The notes: a model not told the origin generated them from the sequence alone. 64,000 bases of DNA from Prauserella salsuginis (GCF_024648885.1 NZ_JANBBF010000010.1:186001-250000); one strand, 5' to 3'. Positions 32,694 through 41,551 are shown, counted from the stretch's first letter. Program-made: numbers and translations.

Positions 32694-33653
32694 ATGAAGG
32701 CAGTCACGATCACGGAACCCGGCGGACCCGAAGTCCTGGAATGGATGGAGGTCGATGATCCGGTGCCGGCCGGCGGGGAGGTCGTCGTCGACGTGGTGGC
32801 CAGCGCACTGAACCGCGCGGACGTCATGCAGCGGATGGGGCTCTACCCCGTGCCGGCGGGCGCGTCGCCGTATCCGGGACTCGAGGTGTCGGGACGCATC
32901 AGCGCCCTCGGCGAGGGGGTGACCGGCTGGCAGGTCGGCGACGAGGTCTGCGCGCTGTTGACGGGAGGTGGCTATGCGGAGAAGGTCGCCGTGCCCGCGG
33001 GGCAGCTGCTGACGGTGCCGCACGGCGTCGGGTTGATCGAGGCGGCAGCCTTGCCGGAAGCGGTCGCCACGGTGTGGTCCAACCTCGTCCTGACCGCCGA
33101 GCTGCAGGAGGGTGACACCTTCCTCGTGCACGGCGGCACCGGGGGTGTCGGCACCACGGCGATCCAGATCGCCAAGGCGCTGGGCGCGCGTGTCGTCACG
33201 ACCGCCGGTGGCTCCGAGAAGGCCGATCGGGCTCGTGAACTCGGCGCCGACGTGGCGATCGACTACCGCACTCAGGACTTCGTCGAGCACGGCCCCTACG
33301 ACGTCATCCTGGACGTGGTCGGCGGCCAGTACCTCGGACGCAACGTCAACGCCTTGGCCGCTGACGGACGCCTGGTCGTCATCGGGCTACAGGATGGGCT
33401 CACGGCGGAACTCAACCTCGCCGAGCTCGTGTTCAAACGTGCCTCCGTGCACGGCACGACGTTGCGCACCCGCCCGCCGGAACAGAAGGCGGCCATCGTG
33501 GCCGATGTCCAGAACACCGTCTGGCCGATGGTCGAGAGTGGAGCCGTCCGACTCGTGGTCGACCGGGTTCTTCCCATGGCGGAGGCCGGTGAGGCTCATC
33601 GGCTGATGGAAACGAGCCAGCACATTGGCAAAATCCTGCTGGTGACCGGCTAG
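32694..33653 (+). CDS. NADPH:quinone oxidoreductase (PIG3/zeta-crystallin-like MDR)
   Basis: The 319-residue medium-chain dehydrogenase lacks the zinc-ligand cysteines. Its GroES-like N-domain (residues 1-115) contains NRADVMQRMGLYP. A Rossmann domain follows with VHGGTGGVGTTAIQIAKALG (the NADPH-binding A-x2-G-x2-G region) and VVTTAGGSEKADRARELGA. It reduces quinones or enones with NADPH. Its start follows GGAGGGGTC. The shared TetR operator lies in its promoter, linking it to the ADC-like operon and the OYE gene. The RpiR gene converges on it, 3 bases away. Confidence 0.88.
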   Translation: MKAVTITEPGGPEVLEWMEVDDPVPAGGEVVVDVVASALNRADVMQRMGLYPVPAGASPYPGLEVSGRISALGEGVTGWQVGDEVCALLTGGGYAEKVAVPAGQLLTVPHGVGLIEAAALPEAVATVWSNLVLTAELQEGDTFLVHGGTGGVGTTAIQIAKALGARVVTTAGGSEKADRARELGADVAIDYRTQDFVEHGPYDVILDVVGGQYLGRNVNALAADGRLVVIGLQDGLTAELNLAELVFKRASVHGTTLRTRPPEQKAAIVADVQNTVWPMVESGAVRLVVDRVLPMAEAGEAHRLMETSQHIGKILLVTG

Positions 33654-33656
33654 CCT

Positions 33657-34529
33657 CTAGCGTGCCGACCGGTCGCGAATCGGTTGATCTTCCATGAGGT
33701 CGAGCCGATGCCAGGCATCCTCGCACTCGGCCAGTGCAGCGCGGACTCCCTCGGTGTCGGAAGCGGCGATCTCGGCGGCGATGGCGTGCGCGGTGGTCAA
33801 AGCTGCCGCCATCGACGGGAAGAGTGAGGAACCTTCGCTGGGAACGATCACGACGTGGTCACCGGCGGCCGCCAGAGGCGTGGAGTGCCGGTCGGTGATA
33901 ACACAGATCGTGGCGCCACGGTCCTTCGCGAGCCGGGTGGCCTCGAGGATCTCCCGCGGCAGGCGCCAGACGTTGACGACCAGGAGACAGTCGCCCGGGC
34001 CGAGCTTGAGGATCTGATTGACGCGGACGGTGCCGCCCGTGCCGTCACACGTGATGTCGATCCGCATGAAACTGGCCATGTGGGCGAGCACGATGCCGGG
34101 TGCCAGGAAGCTGCCGGACGCGATGATCAAGGTGCGTCCGGACCGGCGAATCGTGTCGGCCACCGCGCGGATGGTCTCGACGTCCACGGTTCGGGCCGCG
34201 AGGGCGACGTTGTCGGCGTCCTGCTGAAAAGCCGACTGCACCGGGTCACCCGCGGAATCCGCGTGCTCGGTGAGGACTTCGCTTGCAGCGAGGCCTCCCA
34301 GGTACCGGTTGCGGAGCTCGAGCTGGAGATGGGACCAACCGCTGAATCCCAGTCCCTGAGCCGTGCGCGTGACCGTCGAGATGTTCACGCCTGCTCGGTC
34401 GGCAAGGTCGCGCGCGGTGGCGTACGACGCGAACCGGGGCTGTGAGTTCAGCACCTGGACGACCCGTGACGCCTGCGCTCCCAGCGGGTTCTGCCGAACG
34501 AACTCATCGATCCAGGTTTCAACGGACAT
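33657..34529 (-). CDS. MurR/RpiR-family regulator (HTH plus SIS domain)
   Basis: The 290-residue protein has an N-terminal RpiR HTH (residues 35-85: ATARDLADRAGVNISTVTRT, then GFSGWSHLQLELR). A SIS sugar-isomerase-like ligand domain follows at residues 125-260 (RTLIIASGSFLAPG, GDCLLVVNVWRLPREI, TICVITDRHSTPLA). It diverges from the amidohydrolase and symporter genes. A perfect palindrome in the shared promoter region is its probable operator. The ligand may be the imported substrate or its hydrolysis product, possibly an amino-acid derivative rather than a sugar. Confidence 0.87.
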   Translation of the reverse strand: MSVETWIDEFVRQNPLGAQASRVVQVLNSQPRFASYATARDLADRAGVNISTVTRTAQGLGFSGWSHLQLELRNRYLGGLAASEVLTEHADSAGDPVQSAFQQDADNVALAARTVDVETIRAVADTIRRSGRTLIIASGSFLAPGIVLAHMASFMRIDITCDGTGGTVRVNQILKLGPGDCLLVVNVWRLPREILEATRLAKDRGATICVITDRHSTPLAAAGDHVVIVPSEGSSLFPSMAAALTTAHAIAAEIAASDTEGVRAALAECEDAWHRLDLMEDQPIRDRSAR

Positions 34530-34570
34530 CGATACCTACTCTAAGCGGTCCCGGTGGCAGCGGAGGCATG

Positions 34571-34588
34571 GCGCAACGATCGTTGCGC
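34571..34588. promoter_or_regulatory. Perfect 18-bp palindrome, candidate RpiR operator
   Basis: GCGCAACGATCGTTGCGC reads the same on both strands. It is followed by further TTGC/GCAA half-sites (TTGCGCAA at 34583-34590, then ttgcaaa, tgttgtgc, tgttgcat) up to 34630. It lies between the RpiR gene start (34529) and the amidohydrolase start (34678), so it can control both directions. Confidence 0.65.
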
Positions 34589-34677
34589 AACAACTATTGC
34601 AAATCTCTTGTTGTGCATCTTACTGTTGCATCGATCGTGTGGTGACCACCACGTGCGGCCGACAAGGGAAGTACCAG

Positions 34678-35913
34678 ATGACCAGGTTGTTGCTCACCGA
34701 TGCGCACGTCCTCAACCCGGAGACGGGGGATCTTTCCGACAGCTCATGGATCGAGGTGGCCGACGGCCGCATCGCGGATGTCGGCACCGGGCGGGCGCCC
34801 GCAGCGCCCGACGACGTGCCGGTCCTGCGGCTCGCCGGGGCCACCGTGTTGCCCGGCCTGATCGATGCGCACGTGCACGCAATACTGACCTCGGCCGACG
34901 CCCACGCGGTGGCGGGCTGGTCGCCCTCCTATCGGACCGCCAGGGCCACGTCGGGGCTGGCCGCCATGCTCGAACGTGGATTCACCACTGTGCGCGACAC
35001 CGGAGGTGCCGACCACGGTCTGGCACAGGCGGTGGAGGAAGGGATCGTCACCGGCCCCCGGATCGTGTACGGCGGCAGCGCCATCAGTCAAACCGGCGGA
35101 CACGGCGACTTCCGTACCCGCGACGAGGACTCGGTTCCGTGTTGTCAGACCAAGGTCGGCGGGGGCCGGATCGCCGACGGTGTCGGTGAGGTGCGGCGTG
35201 CCACCCGTGATGAGCTGCGCAAGGGTGCCAGCCACATCAAGATCATGCTCTCGGGCGGGGTGGCCTCACCGAACGACGAGGTGAGCGCCGTGCAGTACTC
35301 CGAGGAGGAAATCCGGGCCTTCGTGGAGGAGGCGACGAACGCCAACCGGTACGTCACCGGGCACGCGTACCACGCACGGGCGATCAACCGAGGTCTGGCG
35401 AACGGTGTGCGGTGCATCGAACACGGCAACCTGTTGGACGACTCCAGCGTCGAACTGTTCCTGGAGCACGACGCATGGCTGGTGCCCACTCTGATCACCT
35501 ACGACCGCCTTGCCGCGGACGGGCCGAAGTACGGTCTTCCGCCCGGCTCTCATCGCAAGGTCTACGACGTGCTCGACGCGGGCCTCGGCGCGCTGGAGCG
35601 GGCACATCGAGCCGGGGTCAACCTGGCCTACGGCACCGATCTACTCGGTGCGATGGGCACCTACCAGCTCCACGAATTCCGCGTCCGCGGACAGGTCCAG
35701 CCCGCCGCCGACGTCGTCCGGTCGGCGACGGTCGACGCCGCCCGCCTGCTCGGGATGGAGGGCGAGGTCGGCGTGATCGCCCGCGGTGCCCACGCCGATC
35801 TCCTCGTCGTCGACGGAAACCCGCTGGAGGACCTGGAGGTCCTCGTCAACGCGGCCGACACCCACCGTTACGTCATCCAGGGCGGCCGGGTCGTCGTGGG
35901 CCGGCGCCCCTGA
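34678..35913 (+). CDS. Amidohydrolase (imidazolonepropionase/Xaa-Pro dipeptidase-like)
   Basis: The 411-residue metal-dependent hydrolase starts at an ATG at 34678. It has the first metal motif DAHVH (H65, H67), the bridging lysine in SHIKIMLSGG near residue 185, and histidines in VTGHAYHARAINRG and CIEHGNLLDD. The final catalytic Asp is in LAYGTDLLGAMG near residue 325. The SGGVASP-type loop is typical of amidohydrolases that cut N-acyl amino acids, prolyl dipeptides or related cyclic amides. It is followed by a sodium symporter and preceded divergently by an RpiR gene, forming an uptake-hydrolysis unit. Confidence 0.85.
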   Translation: MTRLLLTDAHVLNPETGDLSDSSWIEVADGRIADVGTGRAPAAPDDVPVLRLAGATVLPGLIDAHVHAILTSADAHAVAGWSPSYRTARATSGLAAMLERGFTTVRDTGGADHGLAQAVEEGIVTGPRIVYGGSAISQTGGHGDFRTRDEDSVPCCQTKVGGGRIADGVGEVRRATRDELRKGASHIKIMLSGGVASPNDEVSAVQYSEEEIRAFVEEATNANRYVTGHAYHARAINRGLANGVRCIEHGNLLDDSSVELFLEHDAWLVPTLITYDRLAADGPKYGLPPGSHRKVYDVLDAGLGALERAHRAGVNLAYGTDLLGAMGTYQLHEFRVRGQVQPAADVVRSATVDAARLLGMEGEVGVIARGAHADLLVVDGNPLEDLEVLVNAADTHRYVIQGGRVVVGRRP

Positions 35914-35977
35914 TCTCCAGCTGAAACCCGGCCAGGGCGATATCGATCTCGGGCCGATCCGGGACCTCGGAGGAACA

Positions 35978-37399
35978 GTGCAGACAATTCATCTTGCCAT
36001 TCTCATCGGCTACCTCGTTGTGATGCTCCTGATCGGCGCCTACTTCTCCCGATCGAGCCGGGTCAGCACCGGCGACGATTTCATCTTCGCCGGGCGTGCC
36101 CTCCCGCGGCCCGTCCTGATCGGTACGTTGCTGGCCACCTGGGTCGGGTCCGGAACGATCGTCGGCGGCGCGAACTTCGCCTACAACTACGGACCACTCG
36201 CGGCGTTCCTGTTCTCCGCCGCCACTCCGCTCGGCATCGTGGTGCTCTACTTCGCCGCCGCCAAGATCCGCGCCTTGTCCACCTACACCGTGCCGGAGCT
36301 GCTGGAGGCGCGCTACGGCGTCGGAGTACGCATGCTGGGCGCGGTGGTCATCCTGCTCGCCTACGTCGGCATCACGGCCTACCAGTTCATCGGCGGCGGG
36401 CACATCATCAGCCTGCTGACGCCGCTGTCGCAGACGCAGGCCACCCTCCTGGTGGCCGGCGTCGTCACCTTCCTCGCCGTGGGTGGTGGCCTGCTCAGTG
36501 TGGCCTGGACCGATGCTGCCTCGGCTTTGCTGATCGTGGTGGCGCTGCTGGTCAGCGTGCCGATCGTGATCTCCCAAATCGGATCTCCCGCCGACTATTG
36601 GGATCAGCTTTCCGCGTCGTCGCAATCGCTGACCGGCGGTCTTTCCACGATGCAGTTGCTCGGGTACTTCCTGCCGCTGTTCTTGCTGATTCTCGCGGAC
36701 CAGAACCTCTACCAGCGGTTGACCGCCGCGCGCGACCAGGGCACCGCGCGAAGCTCGACGGCCGGCTTCTTCTTCGGCGCGTTCGTCGTCATGATCCCGG
36801 TCGGAATCCTGGCGTCGGCTGCTTCGGTCCTGCTCCCTGACCTGGAGACCGGGGACACCGCGGTCCTCTCCCTCGCCTCCGAGGGGTTCGTGCCGACCGT
36901 GATCGGCGGGATGGTCCTGGCCGGAGCACTGGCTTTCATCGTCACCACCGGAACCTCGTTCATGCTCTCGGTCGCCGGCAACGTGGTCTACGACTTCTAC
37001 GTACGGCACGTTTCCCGGGAAGTCTCGGACAAGGCGCGACTGAAGCTCCACCGGCTGACGGTCCTCGGCATCGCGGTGCTGGCCTACCTGCTGGGAAGCT
37101 TCTTCCCGAGCGTCCTGGAACTGCAGATCCACTCGTACACGATCTACGGCGTGGCCGTCACTCCGGCGGTCCTCGCCGTGCTCTTCTGGCCGCGGGTGAC
37201 CAAGGTGGGCGCGTTGGCCAGCATGGTCGTCGGTACGGCCGCGGTGCTGATCTGGGAGTTTGCGCTGGACAAGCCGCACGACTGGAACTCGGTGCTCATC
37301 GCGTTGCCGCTTTCCGTGCTCGCGCTCGTGGCCGGGAGTCTCACGAGCAGGCCGCCGGCGGTCGAGCCGGTACCCGACGACAGCGCGAACAGCCGGTGA
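35978..37399 (+). CDS. Sodium:solute symporter (SSS) family transporter
   Basis: The 473-residue membrane protein begins at a GTG behind GGAGGAACA. It has about 13 hydrophobic segments, including AILIGYLVVMLLIGAYF and TLLATWVGSGTIVGGANFAY, which carries the conserved first-helix break. GGLLSVAWTDAASALLIV follows, as in the sodium-binding region of SSS proteins. It would bring in an amino acid, peptide or other solute with sodium. It lies 64 bases after the amidohydrolase gene, which probably cleaves the imported compound. RpiR control is inferred from the shared region upstream. Confidence 0.88.
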   Translation: MQTIHLAILIGYLVVMLLIGAYFSRSSRVSTGDDFIFAGRALPRPVLIGTLLATWVGSGTIVGGANFAYNYGPLAAFLFSAATPLGIVVLYFAAAKIRALSTYTVPELLEARYGVGVRMLGAVVILLAYVGITAYQFIGGGHIISLLTPLSQTQATLLVAGVVTFLAVGGGLLSVAWTDAASALLIVVALLVSVPIVISQIGSPADYWDQLSASSQSLTGGLSTMQLLGYFLPLFLLILADQNLYQRLTAARDQGTARSSTAGFFFGAFVVMIPVGILASAASVLLPDLETGDTAVLSLASEGFVPTVIGGMVLAGALAFIVTTGTSFMLSVAGNVVYDFYVRHVSREVSDKARLKLHRLTVLGIAVLAYLLGSFFPSVLELQIHSYTIYGVAVTPAVLAVLFWPRVTKVGALASMVVGTAAVLIWEFALDKPHDWNSVLIALPLSVLALVAGSLTSRPPAVEPVPDDSANSR

Positions 37400-37552
37400 A
37401 CGAACGCCGGTGGGTGAGGCCACACGTCGCTGGCCGAGTCGCTCGCTGACGCGATGAGATTCATGCCGGCGTCCGGAGAGTGACTCGTCCGCTCCGAGCA
37501 CACCGATGGGCGCACGGGCGACGGAGCGCGCGACCCCCAAGCGGTGTCGGGC

Positions 37553-38158
37553 TCAGTCCGCATCGCCGGTGGCGCCGCCGGCGATGCGGGGAATCGCGAG
37601 GACGGCGTCGAACGCGGAACGCACCCGTGCCGCGACCTCCTCGGGCGATGCGGCCGCGAACTTTCCGTCCAGATGGAGGAAGGCCAGGCCGTGCGCCAAG
37701 CTCCACAGTGCGGTGCCGAGGGTCGGAGCGTCGGCGTCCGGAAAGACGTTGCCCACCGCGCCTGCGAGCAGTTCATGCAGCTCCGCGGCGGCTTGCACAC
37801 GTTGATCGTTCGTGTCGTCGCATTCGTTGCCGAACATGAGCCGGAACACCGCGGGCCGGCTGAGTGCGAAGGAGACGTAGGTCACGGCGTTCTCGGCAAG
37901 GTCGGTAGCCGACGAGGGGGCATCACGACCTTCGGTCAGCGCCGCCTTCAAGTCGTGGAACCCCTCGACCGCCACCGCGGACTCCAGCGCCTCGCGATCC
38001 GCGAAGTGGCGGTAGGGCGCCGTGGGCGAGACGCCGGCACGGCGCGCCACGGCGCGCATCGAGAAGGGCTCGCCCTGTTCCAGCATCTGCACCGCGGCCT
38101 CCAGCAGGGCGGCTCGCAGGTCGCCGTGGTGATAGCCACTCTTGCCCGAAGTTGACAC
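37553..38158 (-). CDS. TetR-family regulator of the catabolic island
   Basis: The 201-residue protein has a TetR HTH at residues 12-58 (LRAALLEAAVQMLEQ, then FSMRAVARRAGVSPTAPYRH) and a short WHG-type C-terminal ligand domain (FALSRPAVFRLMFG). It starts at a GTG at 38158 after GGAGGAG. It is transcribed away from the OYE gene. The operator-like sequence at 38182-38200 lies in its own 5' region, and two nearly identical copies lie at 32267 and 32640. It is therefore the obvious regulator of this island, probably an autoregulated repressor released by a substrate. Confidence 0.88.
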   Translation of the reverse strand: MSTSGKSGYHHGDLRAALLEAAVQMLEQGEPFSMRAVARRAGVSPTAPYRHFADREALESAVAVEGFHDLKAALTEGRDAPSSATDLAENAVTYVSFALSRPAVFRLMFGNECDDTNDQRVQAAAELHELLAGAVGNVFPDADAPTLGTALWSLAHGLAFLHLDGKFAAASPEEVAARVRSAFDAVLAIPRIAGGATGDAD

Positions 38159-38180
38159 TGCTAACTTCTCCTCCTATTGT
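38152..38180 (+). promoter_or_regulatory. Promoter of the OYE gene
   Basis: TTGACA (38152-38157) and TATTGT (38175-38180) lie 17 bases apart. The -35 overlaps the start of the divergent TetR gene, and operator C follows the -10 directly. The block GTTGACACTGCT is identical in the promoter at 32613. Confidence 0.55.
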
Positions 38181-38181
38181 C

Positions 38182-38200
38182 ATGTGAGCACTGTAAACAT
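38182..38200 (+). promoter_or_regulatory. Operator C of the TetR regulon (tetR/OYE)
   Basis: ATGTGAGCACTGTAAACAT lies between the divergent TetR gene and the OYE gene, directly downstream of the OYE -10 element. It would allow autoregulation and control of OYE. It differs from operator A at one position. Confidence 0.72.
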
Positions 38201-38222
38201 ACCGGATAGCCTGGAGAATGTC

Positions 38223-39512
38223 ATGCCACCCGCACTTTTCAGCTCTTTGACGCTGCCGAACGGCTCGGTCATCCCGAACCGCCTGGCGAAAGCGGCCTTG
38301 GAAGAGAGCATGGCCGGAGCCGGGCAACTGCCGGACGAGCAGCTGCACACGCTCTACCGCCGTTGGAGCCGGGGCGGCGCCGGACTCCTCATCACCGGGA
38401 ACGTGATGGTCCACGCCGAAGCGCTCACCGGCCCCGCCGGGGTCGTCCTCGACGCGAGTTCCCCGCTGGAACCGTTCTGCGAATGGGCACTAGCCGCGAA
38501 AAGTGGTGGGTCACAGGTGTGGATGCAGATCAATCACCCCGGCCGCCAGGTGATGGCCAACATGCCAGGAGTGGCGTGGAGCCCGTCGGCGATCAAGGTC
38601 GACGTCGGTAAGCAGAGCAAGCGGCTGGCGGAACCTGTCGAGATGACTCCGGAACAGATCGAGGCGACCGTCGAGCGGTTCGCCGAGACCGCACGACGAG
38701 CCGAGCTGGCCGGATTCGACGGCGTCGAGATCCATGCCGCACACGGCTATCTGCTCTCGCAGTTCCTTTCCCCACTGGTGAACAAGCGCACCGACCGATG
38801 GGGAGGAACACTGCAGAATCGCGCACGCATCCTGCTCGACATCGTCCGCGCGATCCGGGCGACCGTCGCCCACTCGTTCGCCGTCGCCGTGAAGCTGAAC
38901 TCGGCCGACTTCCAGCGCGGCGGGTTCGACGCCTCCGACGCCGGTGCGGTCATCGAGATGTTGCGCCCACTCGGCGTCGATTTGGTCGAGCTGTCCGGCG
39001 GCAGTTACGAGAGCCCCGCGATGTCGGGTCGCTCCGCCGACGAACGGACTCTGGCTCGTGAGGCGTACTTCCTCGACCTCGCCGAAGAGCTCGCGCGCAC
39101 CAGTTCGCTCCCGCTGATGCTCACCGGCGGAATCGTCCGCCGGCCGGTCGCCGAGGACGTGCTCGCCGGTGGCGTCGATCTCGTCGGCATGGGCACGGCG
39201 CTTGCCGTGGACCCCGACCTGCCGAACAAGTGGCGGCACAGCGACGAAGCCACCGTCGAACTCACACCGGTCAAGATCAAGGACAAGGCACTGGCATCGG
39301 CCGCAGGCATGGCGCGAGTCCGTGAACAGCTGCGGCGCCTCGGTACCGGCCGGTCGACGCGCCCGAGTGTCCACCCGGTCCTCGCCTTCGCCCGCGAATC
39401 CGCCCGGGAGCGGCGCGCCCTACGTCGTTACCGCAACTGGCTCAACGACAGGACCCGCGGGACTTCCGACGATCCGGCTCGACTCCCGGACGCGGAGGCC
39501 ATGCACCGGTAG
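38223..39512 (+). CDS. NADH:flavin oxidoreductase (Old Yellow Enzyme family)
   Basis: The 429-residue FMN TIM-barrel protein (ATG at 38223 after CTGGAGAATGTC) has QINHPGRQVM near residue 105. EIHAAHGYLLSQFLSPLVNK near residue 180 holds the active-site histidines, followed by RTDRWGG. The FMN phosphate site is near LTGGIVRRPVAEDVL. It lacks the C-terminal Fe-S/FAD half of 2,4-dienoyl-CoA reductases, so it is a single-domain ene-reductase with a basic C-terminal extension. It reduces activated C=C bonds such as enones. It is divergent from, and probably repressed by, the TetR gene. Confidence 0.88.
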   Translation: MPPALFSSLTLPNGSVIPNRLAKAALEESMAGAGQLPDEQLHTLYRRWSRGGAGLLITGNVMVHAEALTGPAGVVLDASSPLEPFCEWALAAKSGGSQVWMQINHPGRQVMANMPGVAWSPSAIKVDVGKQSKRLAEPVEMTPEQIEATVERFAETARRAELAGFDGVEIHAAHGYLLSQFLSPLVNKRTDRWGGTLQNRARILLDIVRAIRATVAHSFAVAVKLNSADFQRGGFDASDAGAVIEMLRPLGVDLVELSGGSYESPAMSGRSADERTLAREAYFLDLAEELARTSSLPLMLTGGIVRRPVAEDVLAGGVDLVGMGTALAVDPDLPNKWRHSDEATVELTPVKIKDKALASAAGMARVREQLRRLGTGRSTRPSVHPVLAFARESARERRALRRYRNWLNDRTRGTSDDPARLPDAEAMHR

Positions 39513-39534
39513 GCGGTTTGACACTCTCGGCCAG

Positions 39535-39563
39535 ATGGTCCAATACCGTGGATATCGGACCAT
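39535..39563. terminator. Inverted repeat after the OYE gene, possible terminator
   Basis: ATGGTCCAATA and TATCGGACCAT form 11-bp arms with one mismatch and a 7-base loop, about 20 bases after the OYE stop codon. No U-run follows, so factor-independent termination is uncertain. It could also be a binding site. Confidence 0.4.
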
Positions 39564-39677
39564 AGGAAGTTCGGGAACACCGCCTGTCGGCGATCGGCAT
39601 TCGGATTGCAATCCCCCGGCGATACCAGTGTCGAAACTTCGCCGATTCGCGGTGCTGTTCCAGCTCGGTGGTCGGAT

Positions 39678-40286
39678 CTACGCGCGGGCACGTCGCCGCG
39701 CCGTGGAACCCAACGTGCGCGCGTGGACCACGAGCGTGACAACGGTGAGTAGACCGGCGGCGGTGGTTCGCGGTTCTGCGGTGGGGTATCCGGTGATGGG
39801 TAGGAAGGTGATGGCTTCGGGGACCAGGTTCTGGACCAGGCCCGAGCCGTACCAGGTCACGACGGCCAGAGCGCCGGCCCAGAGCGGGCCGACAAACGGG
39901 GCCACGAGTTGGATAAGGGCGGCGAGGGCCAGCACGTTGGTGACGGCGAACAGCCAGTCGGTTCGCCCGGCCACGTGGGGGATGACGGCTGCTGCACACA
40001 ACACCGGTAGCGCAACACCGGCCAGAGCTGTCGTGGTGGCGACAAGGCGGGCGCGGTGTCCACCAGCGGCGCGCTCCCATTCCCAGAGCCGCGGGCCGGT
40101 GATGATGGCGACGACCGTGGCGCAGGCGATGCCGCACAGGTCGGAGATCACGAGTTCGTTCGGCCTGGCCGGCGACAGGTCGATTCGCAGGGTCCAGGTG
40201 CCGGCCAGGTAGGTGATCGCGGCCAGGGCAGCCGTGGCCATGAGGGCCCGGTGGGCGGCCCTGGTCGCGAGGATGATGCGGATCAT
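39678..40286 (-). CDS. Integral membrane protein of the secreted-peptide ABC locus
   Basis: The 202-residue protein has about six hydrophobic segments, including LMATAALAAITYLAGTW and LCGIACATVVAIITGP near the N-terminus. The ATG at 40286 overlaps the stop of the upstream permease gene by four bases (ATGA). It ends in a basic tail. It is the last gene of the operon starting with the secreted protein. The pattern suggests a second permease subunit or an immunity-type membrane protein of a bacteriocin exporter. No family is recognised. Confidence 0.62.
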   Translation of the reverse strand: MIRIILATRAAHRALMATAALAAITYLAGTWTLRIDLSPARPNELVISDLCGIACATVVAIITGPRLWEWERAAGGHRARLVATTTALAGVALPVLCAAAVIPHVAGRTDWLFAVTNVLALAALIQLVAPFVGPLWAGALAVVTWYGSGLVQNLVPEAITFLPITGYPTAEPRTTAAGLLTVVTLVVHARTLGSTARRRARA

Positions 40287-41551
40287 GTGGAGGGCAGGTC
40301 CTTGTCGGTGAGGGTGCAGCCTTCCAGTTGGGCGCGGTGGTTGTGGATCCACTGCTTCACTCGACGTTCGTTCATGTTTGCGAAGGCGCCTGTGCTGCGT
40401 CCGGTGCGCAAGTAGGTTTCCAGGCCCCTGTAGACCGCGAATGTGTCCTCGTGCGGTCCGGTTGCAGGGCAGGAGTGGAAGCCCAACAGTGTGGCGGTCA
40501 GTCCGGAGGAGAGGGTGTCGACGCTGCCGTCGGCCTTGAGCGGGGCGATCAGGGTGCCGTTGGTCGTGGGGCCGCCCATGGGATGGCTGGGAAGTAAGCC
40601 CTGGTCCCAGATCTTCGTGAAGGCGGCGGGTTTGGTGCCGTATCGGTCGAGGACGGGGTCGAACGCAGCGACGAGCTGATCGAGACGTGCAGCGTGGCCG
40701 GAATGGACGCAGTACTCGATGCCGCGTTGGGTCAGGCACGAGCGTTGCGGGGCAGGGTCGGCGACGTAGGTTGCGGGCGCGGCGGCGAACGCCGGGATGA
40801 CACCCACGATCACTGCAGGCATGAGGCACCCGGCCACGATGGCAGCGTGGCGTGCCGGTGCGCGTCGCCCGCGGGCATTCCATCGTAAGAAGGCCGCTGC
40901 CGTGCCAGCGCATGCGGTGGCGACGGTCAGGAAGAATACGGTCCGGAACAAGGCGAGGGTGAGCGGTTCGCTCTCACCGAGCAGTGGTTCGTAGCTCAGT
41001 TGCGGGACGTACGGTGCCGCCGCGTTGGCGCCGTAGACGGCGACGGCATCCAGCAAGTAAGCGCCCACCGCCACGAGCGGCACCGCAACGGTCGACCCAG
41101 TGACGGTGCCCACCGCGTAGCCGACGGCCGTCGCGGCGGCGATCGCCACGAGGCCGGATGCGATCACCTGCAGGTCGGGCCCGCCAGGTGGACCGGCCAG
41201 GGCCGTCAGCACGGTCAGCGGCAACATGCCCACGGCATAGGCACCGACATACCAAGCGGTCAGTATGCCCAGATGACGAGCGATCACCGCACCGCCCAGG
41301 CGGCGAGCGTAGGGCTGGACCCACACGTGGCTCGATCGGTTGAGCCGGGTCGCCCACAGCGTCGCGGCTGCTGCGGCCATGGGGCCGGCGAGCCGGAATT
41401 GTTGGTGCCATTGCGCGTCGGTCAACGACCAGTGCAGATACGGCCACGACCACATTTGCCCGGTCCCAACCAGGGCAACCAGCAGTACCGCAGCGGCAGG
41501 GGCCAGAACATACAGCGGATGCAGGGGCCAGAACAGGCGTCGCGGGCTCAT
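40283..41551 (-). CDS. ABC transporter permease-like membrane protein with extracytoplasmic domain
   Basis: The 422-residue protein has six or more membrane segments: VLAPAAAVLLVALVGTG, then ILTAWYVGAYAVGMLPLTVL and VIASGLVAIAAATAVGYAVG among them. It also has a large C-terminal soluble part after residue 260, where CLTQRGIEYCVHSGHAARL carries cysteines and histidine. Such permeases with an exported domain occur with ABC exporters of peptides. It overlaps the ATPase gene upstream (ATGA) and the small membrane protein gene downstream. Export of the secreted protein, or immunity to it, is inferred. Confidence 0.7.
   Translation of the reverse strand: MSPRRLFWPLHPLYVLAPAAAVLLVALVGTGQMWSWPYLHWSLTDAQWHQQFRLAGPMAAAAATLWATRLNRSSHVWVQPYARRLGGAVIARHLGILTAWYVGAYAVGMLPLTVLTALAGPPGGPDLQVIASGLVAIAAATAVGYAVGTVTGSTVAVPLVAVGAYLLDAVAVYGANAAAPYVPQLSYEPLLGESEPLTLALFRTVFFLTVATACAGTAAAFLRWNARGRRAPARHAAIVAGCLMPAVIVGVIPAFAAAPATYVADPAPQRSCLTQRGIEYCVHSGHAARLDQLVAAFDPVLDRYGTKPAAFTKIWDQGLLPSHPMGGPTTNGTLIAPLKADGSVDTLSSGLTATLLGFHSCPATGPHEDTFAVYRGLETYLRTGRSTGAFANMNERRVKQWIHNHRAQLEGCTLTDKDLPST

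Noticed and set aside
35873-37540. 555-codon minus-strand frame opposite the sodium symporter gene
   Set aside because: Its product is Arg/Gly/Asp/His-rich with no structured pattern, and it is a shadow of a clearly coding symporter gene with 13 membrane segments.
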